In this document: in pieces, positions 1 through 7,085 of the stretch
How positions within the stretch are numbered: the stretch's first letter is position 1
Layout: each line of letters opens with the position of its first letter
Assembly (NCBI GenBank): GCA_964517145.1
Contig: CAZFBN010000086.1
Coordinates: 1-23,921, forward strand
Origin: JADJNW01 sp964517145
GTDB taxonomy: Bacteria; Bacteroidota; Bacteroidia; Chitinophagales; Saprospiraceae
Length of the DNA stretch: 23,921 nucleotides
Direction: 5' to 3'
The notes under the pieces: model-generated
Seen by the model: the letters and a program-made list of their open reading frames with translations, nothing else
Databases searched by the model: none
Told to the model about the DNA's origin: nothing
Program-made: the position numbers and the translations under genes

Positions 1-24
1 TTAAATTTTACTAAAAAAGATATC

Positions 25-126
25 ATGTTTTTCCTGTTTTGGAGTTCCCTCATTATACTTATTTACACATACGTCGGTTATGGATTGATTAGTTGGATGC
101 TGCTTTTATTTAAAAAAAAAGCGTAA
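25..126 (+). pseudogene. N-terminal membrane helix of the glycosyltransferase, frame-separated from its catalytic domain
   Basis: An ATG at 25 opens a 33-codon frame that ends at TAA 124-126. The peptide is one hydrophobic helix with a Tyr/Gly-rich stretch (IYTYVGYG), ending in three lysines. Helices of this kind commonly precede the GT2 domain in Bacteroidota membrane glycosyltransferases. The next frame, one base along, runs open through the A9 tract at 112-120 and continues as ...LPEVTLLIAAYNEADII, the classic GT2 entry. Removing one A would join the two parts in frame. It is read as the separated 5' part of the gene at 164-1180. The split could be a real mutation, a slippery tract or a sequencing error. 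Confidence 0.6.
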
Positions 127-163
127 TATTACATCTTTATCTTCAGAACTGCCAGAGGTTACA

Positions 164-1180
164 TTGTTGATTGCAGCATATAACGAAGCGGATATTATAG
201 AGCAAAAAATAAAAAATACGTTTGATATTGATTATCAGATAAATAAACTTCATTTTTTGTTTGTAACGGATGGCTCGAATGATACAACTCCTGATATTAT
301 TAAAAAATATCCAAATATTACATTGTTACATCAACCAGAGCGGCAAGGTAAAATCGCTGCGGTACAACGTGCGCTTCCTTTTGTGCGGACACCTATTTTA
401 ATTTTTTCTGATGCGAATACCTTTCTAAATCAAAACGCTATTCAAAATTTAGTGCGGCATTTTGCTTATGAAAATGTCGGCGCGGTGGCAGGCGAAAAAC
501 GGGTTTGGAGCGCTGAAAAAGACAAAGCGAATGCTGCAGGGGAGGGATTATATTGGAAGTATGAATCCTGGTTGAAGCAACTAGATGCCGAACTCGGCAC
601 GGTGGTTGGCGCTGCTGGTGAATTATTTGCGGTGCGAACGGAATTATTTGAAAACGTGCCGAGTGATACTATAATTGAGGATTTTTACTTGACATTACGT
701 ATTGCACAAAAGGGTTATCATGTGGCATACGCGCCTGATGCGTATGCGCTGGAACACGCCTCGTCAGATGCTGGGGAGGAAATTAAACGTAAAATTCGGA
801 TCAGTGCGGGTGGCTTTCAAGCAATGGCGCGGCTTCGAGCATTGTTAAATCCATTTAGATATGGATTACTAACTTTTCAATATGTATCACATCGGGTCCT
901 GCGTTGGACCTTGGCACCGCTGGCATTAGTTACATTCTTGATTGCCAATGTAATGTTAGCTTTTCAAGCGCCTTTTTACGTTATTATTTTGATATTACAG
1001 ATGGTATTTTATACTATTGCCGGAGTTGGCTATTTAACAAAAGATAAGCCCTTGAAAATGAAAGGATTTAGCGTGCCTTTTTATTTTGTATTAATGAATG
1101 TATGCGTTTATTTAGGATTTATAAAATATGTAAAAAAACAACAATCAGTGGTGTGGGAAAAAGCAAAAAGAGCTGTGTAA
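164..1180 (+). CDS. Family 2 glycosyltransferase, membrane-bound (5' end frame-disrupted)
   Basis: This is a GT-A fold glycosyltransferase that probably moves a sugar from a nucleotide donor onto a lipid or polysaccharide acceptor at the inner membrane. In this frame the nucleotide-binding motif LIAAYNEAD is at residues 2-10, DGSND at 36-40, the metal-binding SDAN at 82-85 and the acceptor/base motif ED at 172-173. An RVLRW motif precedes the C-terminal membrane helices (about residues 253-325). The only start in this frame is TTG at 164, which cuts into the first beta strand, so the natural start is almost certainly the ATG at 25 in another frame. The gene converges on hypC with a 21-bp gap. 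Acceptor and donor cannot be told from sequence. Confidence 0.85.
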   Translation: MLIAAYNEADIIEQKIKNTFDIDYQINKLHFLFVTDGSNDTTPDIIKKYPNITLLHQPERQGKIAAVQRALPFVRTPILIFSDANTFLNQNAIQNLVRHFAYENVGAVAGEKRVWSAEKDKANAAGEGLYWKYESWLKQLDAELGTVVGAAGELFAVRTELFENVPSDTIIEDFYLTLRIAQKGYHVAYAPDAYALEHASSDAGEEIKRKIRISAGGFQAMARLRALLNPFRYGLLTFQYVSHRVLRWTLAPLALVTFLIANVMLAFQAPFYVIILILQMVFYTIAGVGYLTKDKPLKMKGFSVPFYFVLMNVCVYLGFIKYVKKQQSVVWEKAKRAV

Positions 1181-1201
1181 TGTACTGGAAACCAATGTGT
1201 T

Positions 1202-1453
1202 TTATCCGGGCTCTAGTTCTTCCAGTTCACCAATTTTTTGTAGATATTCAAATGTTTGCTGCGCTTCATCCTCGTCCACCACGCCAATCGCTACCCCCAC
1301 GTGCACGAGCACATAATCGCCCACTTGCGCATCGGGCACCATAGCTAGATTCACTTCTTTCATGATGCCACCGAAGGAGACTTTTGCAATACGAAAAGTT
1401 TCATCTAATTGATTAACAATGGATTGTATTTTGCCTGGAATTGCTAAACACAT
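1202..1453 (-). CDS. hypC: [NiFe] hydrogenase maturation chaperone HypC/HupF family
   Basis: HypC is a small cytoplasmic chaperone. With HypD it carries the Fe(CN)2CO unit and holds the large-subunit precursor open for metal insertion. The protein has 83 residues, the usual length, and begins with the diagnostic MCLAIPG, where Cys2 is the residue that contacts HypD and the large subunit. A VGDYVLVHVG segment follows around residues 43-52, typical of the OB-like fold. It is the last gene of the leftward hydrogenase accessory arm, 82 bp after hypB. That gap is filled by a palindromic AT-rich repeat. Its partner hypD is not in the window. Confidence 0.95.
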   Translation of the reverse strand: MCLAIPGKIQSIVNQLDETFRIAKVSFGGIMKEVNLAMVPDAQVGDYVLVHVGVAIGVVDEDEAQQTFEYLQKIGELEELEPG

Positions 1454-1461
1454 GTAATATT

Positions 1462-1534
1462 AAATTTGAAATTTGAAATATGAAATATGAAATGAGAAGT
1501 GTGAGATGTTTCAAATTTCACATTTCATATTTGA
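1462..1534. repeat. AT-rich palindromic intercistronic element between hypB and hypC
   Basis: The 82-bp gap is built almost entirely from variants of the words TTTGAAAT, TATGAAAT and their complements. The left half reads AAATTTGAAATTTGAAATAT, and the right half contains TTTCAAATTTCACATTTCAT, so the transcript can fold into an imperfect long hairpin. It shares the words TGTGAGAT, CACATTTC and TTTCAAATTT with the element at 6188-6245 in the same locus. It may be a dispersed intergenic repeat or an mRNA stability element. No T-run suggests a strict terminator. Confidence 0.6.
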
Positions 1535-1535
1535 C

Positions 1536-2348
1536 TTAATGGATATGTTGATATTTTATAAAATGCTTGAGTGATTTACGAATCCAGTCATACCACTGAT
1601 TCAACCCTTCGCCGGTCGTGGCGGATAATTCTATAAATTTTAAATGCGGATTGACCTGCTGTGCATAATTTTTTGCTTTTTCTACATCAAAATTAACATA
1701 AGGTAACAAGTCTATCTTGTTGATAATGCACACCTTAGACCCATGAAACATATCAGGATATTTAATGGGTTTGTCATCGCCTTCCGTTACACTTATAATA
1801 ACGACGCGCCCCGCCTCGCCCAAATCAAACATTGCCGGGCATACCAGATTGCCCACATTTTCAATCATTAATACGGACTCTTCTGACGGTTTTAATTTTT
1901 TAACAGCATTATTAATCATTTCGGAATCAAGGTGGCAACCCTTGCCAGTATTGATTTGGATCACCGGCACACCGGTTTGCGCAATGCGGTCGGCATCATT
2001 GGTGGTTTGTTGGTCACCTTCAATCACGCTGATGGGAAATTTGGATTTTAAATCTTCAATCGTGCGCTCCAGCAAACTCGTTTTTCCCGAGCCAGGCGAG
2101 CTAACCAGATTAAGTGCTAGAATTCCTTTTGCTTCAAAATAACCACGATTGCGCTGCGCCAATAAATTATTTTTATTCAATATATCTTTTTCTAACTCAA
2201 TGGTTATTGCATCTTGGCTATGCCCATTTCCATGATGATGATGGTGTTCATTTCCAGGCTGATCGCGGTAATGCTCGTGGTTGGTTTCGCCTATTTTGGT
2301 GATGGTGACTGCTTCCGCCGGTTGGCTACATCCGCAAGTGGTACACAT
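1536..2348 (-). CDS. hypB: Hydrogenase nickel incorporation GTPase HypB
   Basis: HypB is a SIMIBI-class GTPase that stores or passes Ni2+ to HypA for insertion into the [NiFe] large subunit. The N-terminal CTTCGC at residues 2-7 matches the high-affinity CxxCGC nickel site. A His-rich stretch (about 24-43, with five consecutive His) is a likely metal reservoir. The G domain shows Walker A SSPGSGKT at 83-90, EGDQQT at 110-115, the dimer-interface metal motif GCHLD at 137-141 with Cys170, NKID at 210-213 and SATTGEG at 242-248. The length of 270 aa suits a His-rich HypB. It lies between hypA (55-bp gap) and hypC. Confidence 0.96.
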   Translation of the reverse strand: MCTTCGCSQPAEAVTITKIGETNHEHYRDQPGNEHHHHHGNGHSQDAITIELEKDILNKNNLLAQRNRGYFEAKGILALNLVSSPGSGKTSLLERTIEDLKSKFPISVIEGDQQTTNDADRIAQTGVPVIQINTGKGCHLDSEMINNAVKKLKPSEESVLMIENVGNLVCPAMFDLGEAGRVVIISVTEGDDKPIKYPDMFHGSKVCIINKIDLLPYVNFDVEKAKNYAQQVNPHLKFIELSATTGEGLNQWYDWIRKSLKHFIKYQHIH

Positions 2349-2403
2349 AAGATTGTAATTAAAGAATGAATAATATAAAATTAATACTGAAAATGAAAAA
2401 TGA

Positions 2404-2745
2404 TTAACTTACAACTAAAGATTTTACACGAAGTTCTTGTCCTTGTAATATTTCATTAAAATATTGCCCACAATGCGGACACGCATCATATAAGTGCTGT
2501 AATAAAAATTCTGTGCTGCAATCATTGCATCGCGCTTTGCCCGTAATGCGGTGAATATGGCATTTTGCTTTTTGCAATGCTGTATTTTTTACAGCCACGT
2601 CCCAGGCAAATTCCAGTGCATCTAATTGAATACCAGCGAGTTCTCCTATTTCCAATTCTATACAATCCACCTGTTGAGCACCCGCTTTTTGAGTTTCCGC
2701 TGCTGCAATGTCCACAATGCTCAGTACGATCGATAGTTCGTGCAT
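2404..2745 (-). CDS. hypA: Hydrogenase nickel metallochaperone HypA
   Basis: HypA is a cytoplasmic Ni chaperone that works with HypB to load nickel into the hydrogenase large subunit. The 113-aa protein starts MHELS, where His2 and Glu3 are the conserved Ni-binding residues. The structural zinc site has two CxxC pairs at Cys73/Cys76 and Cys89/Cys92. It sits 22 bp downstream of the small membrane protein gene and 55 bp upstream of hypB, so the four leftward genes probably form one transcript. Length and motifs are complete. Confidence 0.96.
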   Translation of the reverse strand: MHELSIVLSIVDIAAAETQKAGAQQVDCIELEIGELAGIQLDALEFAWDVAVKNTALQKAKCHIHRITGKARCNDCSTEFLLQHLYDACPHCGQYFNEILQGQELRVKSLVVS

Positions 2746-2767
2746 GAATACGTTGATTCTAAATATC

Positions 2768-2989
2768 TTACAAATTTTTCTTTTCTACTTTTTTATTCAA
2801 TTGCACCGTATGAATTAGGAGCGCAACAAAAACCAGCACCAAAACAATCACTGGAATCGCATGCGTCGCCGAATACCAATAGTGCCGAATATCATCGCCA
2901 TGAAAAACGCCGTGTCCCTCATGCGCATCCATTAAAGCTGGCAACAGTAAAAAAATTGCCGGAAGTATTTTTTTAGAAAAAATCTTCAT
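2768..2989 (-). CDS. Small His-rich exported membrane protein, first gene of the hyp arm
   Basis: This 73-aa protein is not from a family I can name with confidence. Residues 1-22 form a signal peptide or first helix with a basic n-region, ending at ...MDA. If cleaved there, the mature protein would start HEGHGVFHGDD. His residues fall at 23, 26, 30, 36, 43 and 60. One helix spans about 46-63 and is followed by a Lys-rich tail. The HxGHG start recalls the mature N-terminus of HupE/UreJ nickel permeases, but the rest is too short for one. The ATG at 2989 is preferred over the upstream in-frame start at 3094, which would add a second hydrophobic stretch inside the divergent promoter region. Placement upstream of hypA suggests a hydrogenase or nickel-related role, which is inference. 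Confidence 0.75.
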   Translation of the reverse strand: MKIFSKKILPAIFLLLPALMDAHEGHGVFHGDDIRHYWYSATHAIPVIVLVLVFVALLIHTVQLNKKVEKKNL

Positions 2990-3055
2990 AATTAATTGAT
3001 TTTTAAATCCTAATGAATTATTTAATTGTGAGGAATTTATGAAAATATAAACTTT

Positions 3056-3063
3056 CAAAACTA
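3056..3063 (-). promoter_or_regulatory. Candidate -7 element for the leftward hyp arm
   Basis: On the minus strand this reads TAGTTTTG, an exact match to the Bacteroidota -7 consensus TAnnTTTG. It lies about 66 bases upstream of the chosen ATG at 2989. No good TTTG -33 element sits at the usual distance, so activation by another factor is possible. Confidence 0.35.
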
Positions 3064-3123
3064 TGAAAACTATGTACCTCAAGTTTCTGACCAAAGATAG
3101 GATTCAGTTCAAAATTTGCAAGA

Positions 3124-3188
3124 TGACAAAAATCACCAGAATGAATGAGATAAATCATGCGGTTTAGGCAAACATTTATTGTTCTTTG
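3124..3188 (+). promoter_or_regulatory. Candidate hyaA promoter region with Crp/Fnr-like half-palindrome
   Basis: TGA-N6-TCA at 3124-3135 has the core spacing of Crp/Fnr-family sites (arms GATGA and TCACC, four of five paired). A GTTCTTTG octamer at 3181-3188 keeps the TTTG half of a Bacteroidota -7 element. The site centre would lie about 65 bp upstream of a start point near 3195. The match is weak and is given as a candidate only. Confidence 0.25.
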
Positions 3189-3239
3189 ACACAAATAGAC
3201 AAAATTTACTTTTCTTTCACATCAAACACCTAGAAAAAT

Positions 3240-4364
3240 ATGGCAGCCTCAGCTCACCAGCGACCAACTTATTACGAGGAATTGCGCGGACGAGGGTATT
3301 CCCGTCGGGATTTTATGAAATTTTGTACCGTAATGGCGGCTTATCTTGGTTTGGAAGCTAGTGGCGCGGCGCAGATTTCCAAAACACTGATGAGTACCTC
3401 ACGGGTGCCTGTGATTTGGCTGCACTTCCAGGAATGTACCTGTTGCAGCGAATCTTTCATTCGCTCGTCGCACCCAATCGTAGCGGATATTCTACTCGAT
3501 AAATTGTCGCTCGATTATACCGAAACGCTCATGGCTGCCTCTGGGCATTACGCGGAAGCGGCGAAGGAGAAAACCATGAAGGATTATTATGGCGAGTATA
3601 TCTTATGCGTAGAAGGCTCTGTGCCAGTGGATAACGATGGTGTTTATTGCTGCATTGGCGGTAAATCAGCAATACAGGTGCTCGAAGAAGCGGCTGCCGG
3701 TGCCAAAGCAATCATCGCCTGGGGTAGTTGCGCTTGCAATGGTTGCGTACAAGCTGCTAAGCCAAATCCGACGAATGCTACGCCGATTCACAAATTGGTA
3801 AAAGGCAAGCCGATTGTGAAAGTACCGGGTTGTCCGCCAATTGGTGAAGTGATGGCGGGCGTGTTGGTGCATGTCATTACGTTTGGCACATTGCCGGAAT
3901 TGGATCGCGTAGGTCGCCCTAAAGCCTTCTATTCCAAGCGAGTACACGATAGCTGCTATCGCCGTCCGTATTATGATGCCGGTTTGTTTGTAGAATCTTT
4001 TGATGATGAAAATGCTAAAAAAGGTTACTGTTTATATAAAGTTGGATGTAAAGGTCCGATGACTTATAACTCCTGTGGCATTATAAAATGGAACGACGGC
4101 GTGAGCTATCCGATTCAATCGGGGCACGGTTGCATCGGTTGCAGCGAAGCTAATTATTGGGACAATGGACCACTTTATCGTCAAATGGCAAACTTCCCGG
4201 GCTTTGGCATTGAAAGTGATGCGGATAAAGTTGGGGTAGCTTTGGGCGCTGCGACAGTGGCGGGTATTGCGGTGCACGCAGTGGCGACGAACATTCGCAA
4301 GAAAAAACTGATTGACAATCTCATTGTAGAAGGCAAAGAATCAGAACAGGAATTATCAGAATAA
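3240..4364 (+). CDS. hyaA: [NiFe] hydrogenase small subunit, group 1d-like O2-tolerant, Tat-exported
   Basis: This Fe-S subunit passes electrons from the active site to cytochrome b at the periplasmic face. The Tat motif SRRDFMK is at residues 21-27. The proximal cluster ligands are Cys66, 68, 69, 164, 169 and 198. They align at a constant offset of 49 with E. coli HyaA Cys17, 19, 20, 115, 120 and 149, so both supernumerary cysteines of the O2-tolerant [4Fe-3S] cluster are present. An extra Cys166 sits inside the same loop (GSCACNGC). The distal cluster uses His236, Cys239, Cys264 and Cys270. The medial cluster uses Cys279, 298 and 301. The C-terminal helix at about 331-352 carries His346, a likely heme b ligand. 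The length of 374 aa is normal. The stop is 93 bp before hyaB. Confidence 0.96.
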   Translation: MAASAHQRPTYYEELRGRGYSRRDFMKFCTVMAAYLGLEASGAAQISKTLMSTSRVPVIWLHFQECTCCSESFIRSSHPIVADILLDKLSLDYTETLMAASGHYAEAAKEKTMKDYYGEYILCVEGSVPVDNDGVYCCIGGKSAIQVLEEAAAGAKAIIAWGSCACNGCVQAAKPNPTNATPIHKLVKGKPIVKVPGCPPIGEVMAGVLVHVITFGTLPELDRVGRPKAFYSKRVHDSCYRRPYYDAGLFVESFDDENAKKGYCLYKVGCKGPMTYNSCGIIKWNDGVSYPIQSGHGCIGCSEANYWDNGPLYRQMANFPGFGIESDADKVGVALGAATVAGIAVHAVATNIRKKKLIDNLIVEGKESEQELSE

Positions 4365-4367
4365 AAT

Positions 4368-4429
4368 AGCGGCAAGCCATAAGCCAAACTCAGGACATTC
4401 TTGGCACTAGCAGCTTGTTTCTTGCGGCT
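4368..4429. repeat. Imperfect inverted repeat between hyaA and hyaB
   Basis: The 93-bp gap between the two hydrogenase subunit genes holds AGCGGCAAGCCATAAGCC (4368-4385) and, inverted, AGCTTGTTTCTTGCGGCT (4412-4429). Thirteen of eighteen positions match as an inverted repeat. The words resemble the GC-richer dispersed intergenic repeats of some Bacteroidota. Small- and large-subunit genes are usually closer together. The hairpin may uncouple or stabilise parts of the transcript. Confidence 0.5.
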
Positions 4430-4457
4430 TTTCAATAAAAAGATATAAAACCAAATT

Positions 4458-6176
4458 ATGAGCCAGCGAATCGTCATAGATCCTATCACGAGAATTGAGG
4501 GTCACTTGCGGGTGGAAGTGGAAGTGGAGAATGGAAAAATAAAAGATGCTTATAGCGCCGGCACGATGGTGCGTCTGTTGGAAGAAATCTTGCGTGGGCG
4601 CGACCCGCGTGATGCCTGGGCGTTCGTAGGGCGGGTATGTGGTGTGTGTACGTCGGTGCATTCGCTCACCTCCTGCCGCGCGGTGGAAGATGCTTTGGGA
4701 ATCGTGGTGCCGCCGAATGCCGAAATGGTGCGCAACATCATGTATTGTGCGCAGCAATTGCACGATCACGTGGTACATTTTTATCATTTGCATGCGCTTG
4801 ATTGGGTGGACATTGTGAGTGCATTAAAAGCGGATCCGAAGAAAACGTCGGAAATTGCACAAAGCATTTCCAATTATCCCAAAAGCTCGCCGGGTTATTT
4901 TTCTGATTTGCAAAAACGGTTGACAAAATTCGTGGAGAGCGGTCAGCTGGGCATTTTTGCCAATGGCTATTGGGGGCACCCTGCTTATAAATTGCCACCG
5001 GAAGTCAATCTGATTGGCGTGGCGCACTATTTGGAAGCATTAGAATGGCAGAAAGAAATTGTAAAAATCCACGCGATTTTTGGTGGCAAAAACCCACACC
5101 CCAATTTCCTAGTGGGCGGTATGGCATGCGCCATTGGTTTGGATGAAGCCAGCGCTATCAACGCGGAGCGATTAGCGTATGTACATCAATTGCTAAAGGA
5201 TGCCAAAGAATTTGTGGAACAAGTGTATATTCCTGATTTGATGGCAATTGCGCCATATTATTTGGATTGGGCGAGCATTGGCGGTGGATTGGGCAATTAT
5301 TTGGTGTACGGCGATCTGCCTACCAATGGTTACAATGATCCTTCCAGCTTTAAATTCCCCTCCGGGGCGATTTTAAACAAAGATATTAGTAAAGTTTATG
5401 AGGTAGATTTGAAGAAAGATGATGAAGTTCAGGAATTTATAAAATACTCTTGGTACGAATATGATGGTGGCGACGACAAAGGTTTGCACCCTTGGAAAGG
5501 CGAAACGAAGCTGAATTATACCGGTCCGAAACCACCTTATGAACACCTTAACGTAGAAGAAAAGTACAGCTACCTGAAAACGCCGCGCTGGAAAGGCAAT
5601 GCCATGGAGGTGGGTCCACTCTCGCGCATGCTCGTAGGTTACGCACGCGGACGCGAGGATTATAAAGAGGTGGTGGACAGCGCTTTAGCGAAGTTAGGCG
5701 CACCCGTTACTGCTCTTTTCTCTACCCTTGGTCGCACGGCAGCGCGTGGTTTGGAAAGTGTGCTTGTGGCACAATGGGGCTTGGAATTTTACGACCAACT
5801 GATTGCCAACATCAAGAACGGCGACACCCGCATGGCGAATACCGAAAAATTTGACCCGAAACGTTGGGAAAAATTGGCGATGGGCGTAGGGCACACCGAA
5901 GCACCGCGCGGCGCGTTGGCACACTGGATTGTCATTGAAGACGAAAAAATCAAGAATTATCAATTGGTCGTGCCTACCACCTGGAATGCTTCACCGCGTG
6001 ATCCGGCAGGAAAAATGTCTGCTTATGAATCTTCGCTGCTGGATACGCCGGTTGCCAATGAAGAGCAGCCCGTGGAAATCCTGCGCACGATTCACTCGTT
6101 CGACCCTTGCATGGCGTGCTCGGTACACCTGTATGACGAAGACGGCAAGCATCTTTCCAGGGTGAAAGTTTTGTAA
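4458..6176 (+). CDS. hyaB: [NiFe] hydrogenase large (catalytic) subunit
   Basis: This subunit holds the NiFe(CN)2CO centre that oxidises H2. The N-terminal ligand motif L1 RVCGVCTSVH is at residues 59-68, giving Cys61 and Cys64. The C-terminal motif L2 DPCMACSVH is at 549-557, giving Cys551 and Cys554. RIEGH at residues 12-16 carries the proton-path Glu14, and APRGALAHW near the C-terminus is the conserved active-site canopy. The last 15 residues after His557 form the extension that HyaD removes once the metal is in place. The length of 572 aa is close to E. coli HyaB. It has no signal peptide and is co-exported with the Tat-tagged small subunit. Confidence 0.97.
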   Translation: MSQRIVIDPITRIEGHLRVEVEVENGKIKDAYSAGTMVRLLEEILRGRDPRDAWAFVGRVCGVCTSVHSLTSCRAVEDALGIVVPPNAEMVRNIMYCAQQLHDHVVHFYHLHALDWVDIVSALKADPKKTSEIAQSISNYPKSSPGYFSDLQKRLTKFVESGQLGIFANGYWGHPAYKLPPEVNLIGVAHYLEALEWQKEIVKIHAIFGGKNPHPNFLVGGMACAIGLDEASAINAERLAYVHQLLKDAKEFVEQVYIPDLMAIAPYYLDWASIGGGLGNYLVYGDLPTNGYNDPSSFKFPSGAILNKDISKVYEVDLKKDDEVQEFIKYSWYEYDGGDDKGLHPWKGETKLNYTGPKPPYEHLNVEEKYSYLKTPRWKGNAMEVGPLSRMLVGYARGREDYKEVVDSALAKLGAPVTALFSTLGRTAARGLESVLVAQWGLEFYDQLIANIKNGDTRMANTEKFDPKRWEKLAMGVGHTEAPRGALAHWIVIEDEKIKNYQLVVPTTWNASPRDPAGKMSAYESSLLDTPVANEEQPVEILRTIHSFDPCMACSVHLYDEDGKHLSRVKVL

Positions 6177-6187
6177 AAATAAGAAAT

Positions 6188-6245
6188 GTAAAATGTGAGA
6201 TTTGAAATTTCTCACATTTCCTATTTCACATTTCAAATTTCATAT
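6188..6245. repeat. AT-rich palindromic intercistronic element between hyaB and hyaC
   Basis: AAATGTGAGA at 6191-6200 and TCTCACATTT at 6210-6219 form a perfect 10-bp stem with a 9-nt loop. They are followed by further CACATTTC and TTTCAAATTT words up to the hyaC start. The word set is shared with the hypB-hypC gap (1462-1534). The TTG at 6202 that would lengthen hyaC lies inside the element. Confidence 0.65.
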
Positions 6246-6246
6246 C

Positions 6247-7029
6247 ATGAAAGGCAAAGAGCATTTTCTGCGGCGGGTGTTTGTGTGGGAATTGCCGGTG
6301 CGTATCTATCACTGGCTCAATGCGTTAGCAATTATGGCACTGTGTGTGACAGGGTATTTAATTGGCAATCCGCCGGGTATCATGTCACAAGAAGAAGCGT
6401 CGTATCGGTTTTTATTCGGCACCATTCGTTTTATTCACTTTGTAGCCGCATACGTCTTCTTTTTTAATTTTTTGTTCCGTATTTACTGGGGTTTTGTTGG
6501 AAATAAATACGCCAACTGGCAAAATTTTATACCAACCAATAAAAAATTCTTCCAGGAAATGTGGAATGTGATTAAAATTGATATTTTAATGATAAAAAGC
6601 GGCGAACATTTATCCATCGGGCATAATGCATTGGCAGGGTTTATTTACTTTCTAACATTTTTAGCCTTTTTATTACAATGTATTACCGGCTTTGGATTAT
6701 ATGCTGCCATGAGTGACTGGTGGCTACCGGATATGTTTATATGGGTTTCCGGCTTATTTGGGGGTGATTTTGCGCTGCGCAACTGGCATCATGCTGCCAT
6801 GTGGTTCTTTATTTTATTTGCAATCGTGCATGTTTATTTAGTATTTTATCATGATTATGTAGAAGGCAGAGGAGAAATTTCTTCCATTGGCGGCGGCTGG
6901 AAATTTGTAGAACAGGAAGTATTTGAAGCAGAGGAAGCGGCGCAACGAGAGGAGATTGCTAGTAAAACGGAGAAATTGCGTCGTCAATTATTAACAAAAG
7001 CTTCTAAATCAAAAACAGTAGCTAATTAA
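6247..7029 (+). CDS. hyaC: Hydrogenase b-type cytochrome subunit (membrane anchor)
   Basis: This di-heme cytochrome b docks the hydrogenase dimer to the membrane and passes electrons to the quinone pool. The protein of 260 aa has four hydrophobic segments. Candidate heme-ligand histidines are His22 (IYHWLN) in helix 1, His64 (RFIHF) in helix 2 and His181/182, His195 and His202 in the helix 4 region. It ends with the family signature HDYVEGRGEISSIGGGWKF and a charged cytoplasmic tail. The ATG at 6247 is preferred because an in-frame TTG at 6202 would add 15 residues translated from the palindromic repeat. It lies 70 bp after hyaB and 56 bp before hyaD. Confidence 0.95.
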   Translation: MKGKEHFLRRVFVWELPVRIYHWLNALAIMALCVTGYLIGNPPGIMSQEEASYRFLFGTIRFIHFVAAYVFFFNFLFRIYWGFVGNKYANWQNFIPTNKKFFQEMWNVIKIDILMIKSGEHLSIGHNALAGFIYFLTFLAFLLQCITGFGLYAAMSDWWLPDMFIWVSGLFGGDFALRNWHHAAMWFFILFAIVHVYLVFYHDYVEGRGEISSIGGGWKFVEQEVFEAEEAAQREEIASKTEKLRRQLLTKASKSKTVAN

Positions 7030-7085
7030 AATTAATAGTTATATAGTCAACAGTCTTATTTAAATAAAGAGTATTATAGTAGATA

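Noticed and set aside
2990..3094. 35-residue N-terminal extension of the His-rich membrane protein
   Set aside because: It would place a second hydrophobic stretch before a clear signal peptide and covers the likely promoter.
6202..6246. Longer hyaC N-terminus starting at TTG 6202
   Set aside because: The extra residues would be translated from the palindromic repeat and precede the normal family start MKGKEHFLRR.
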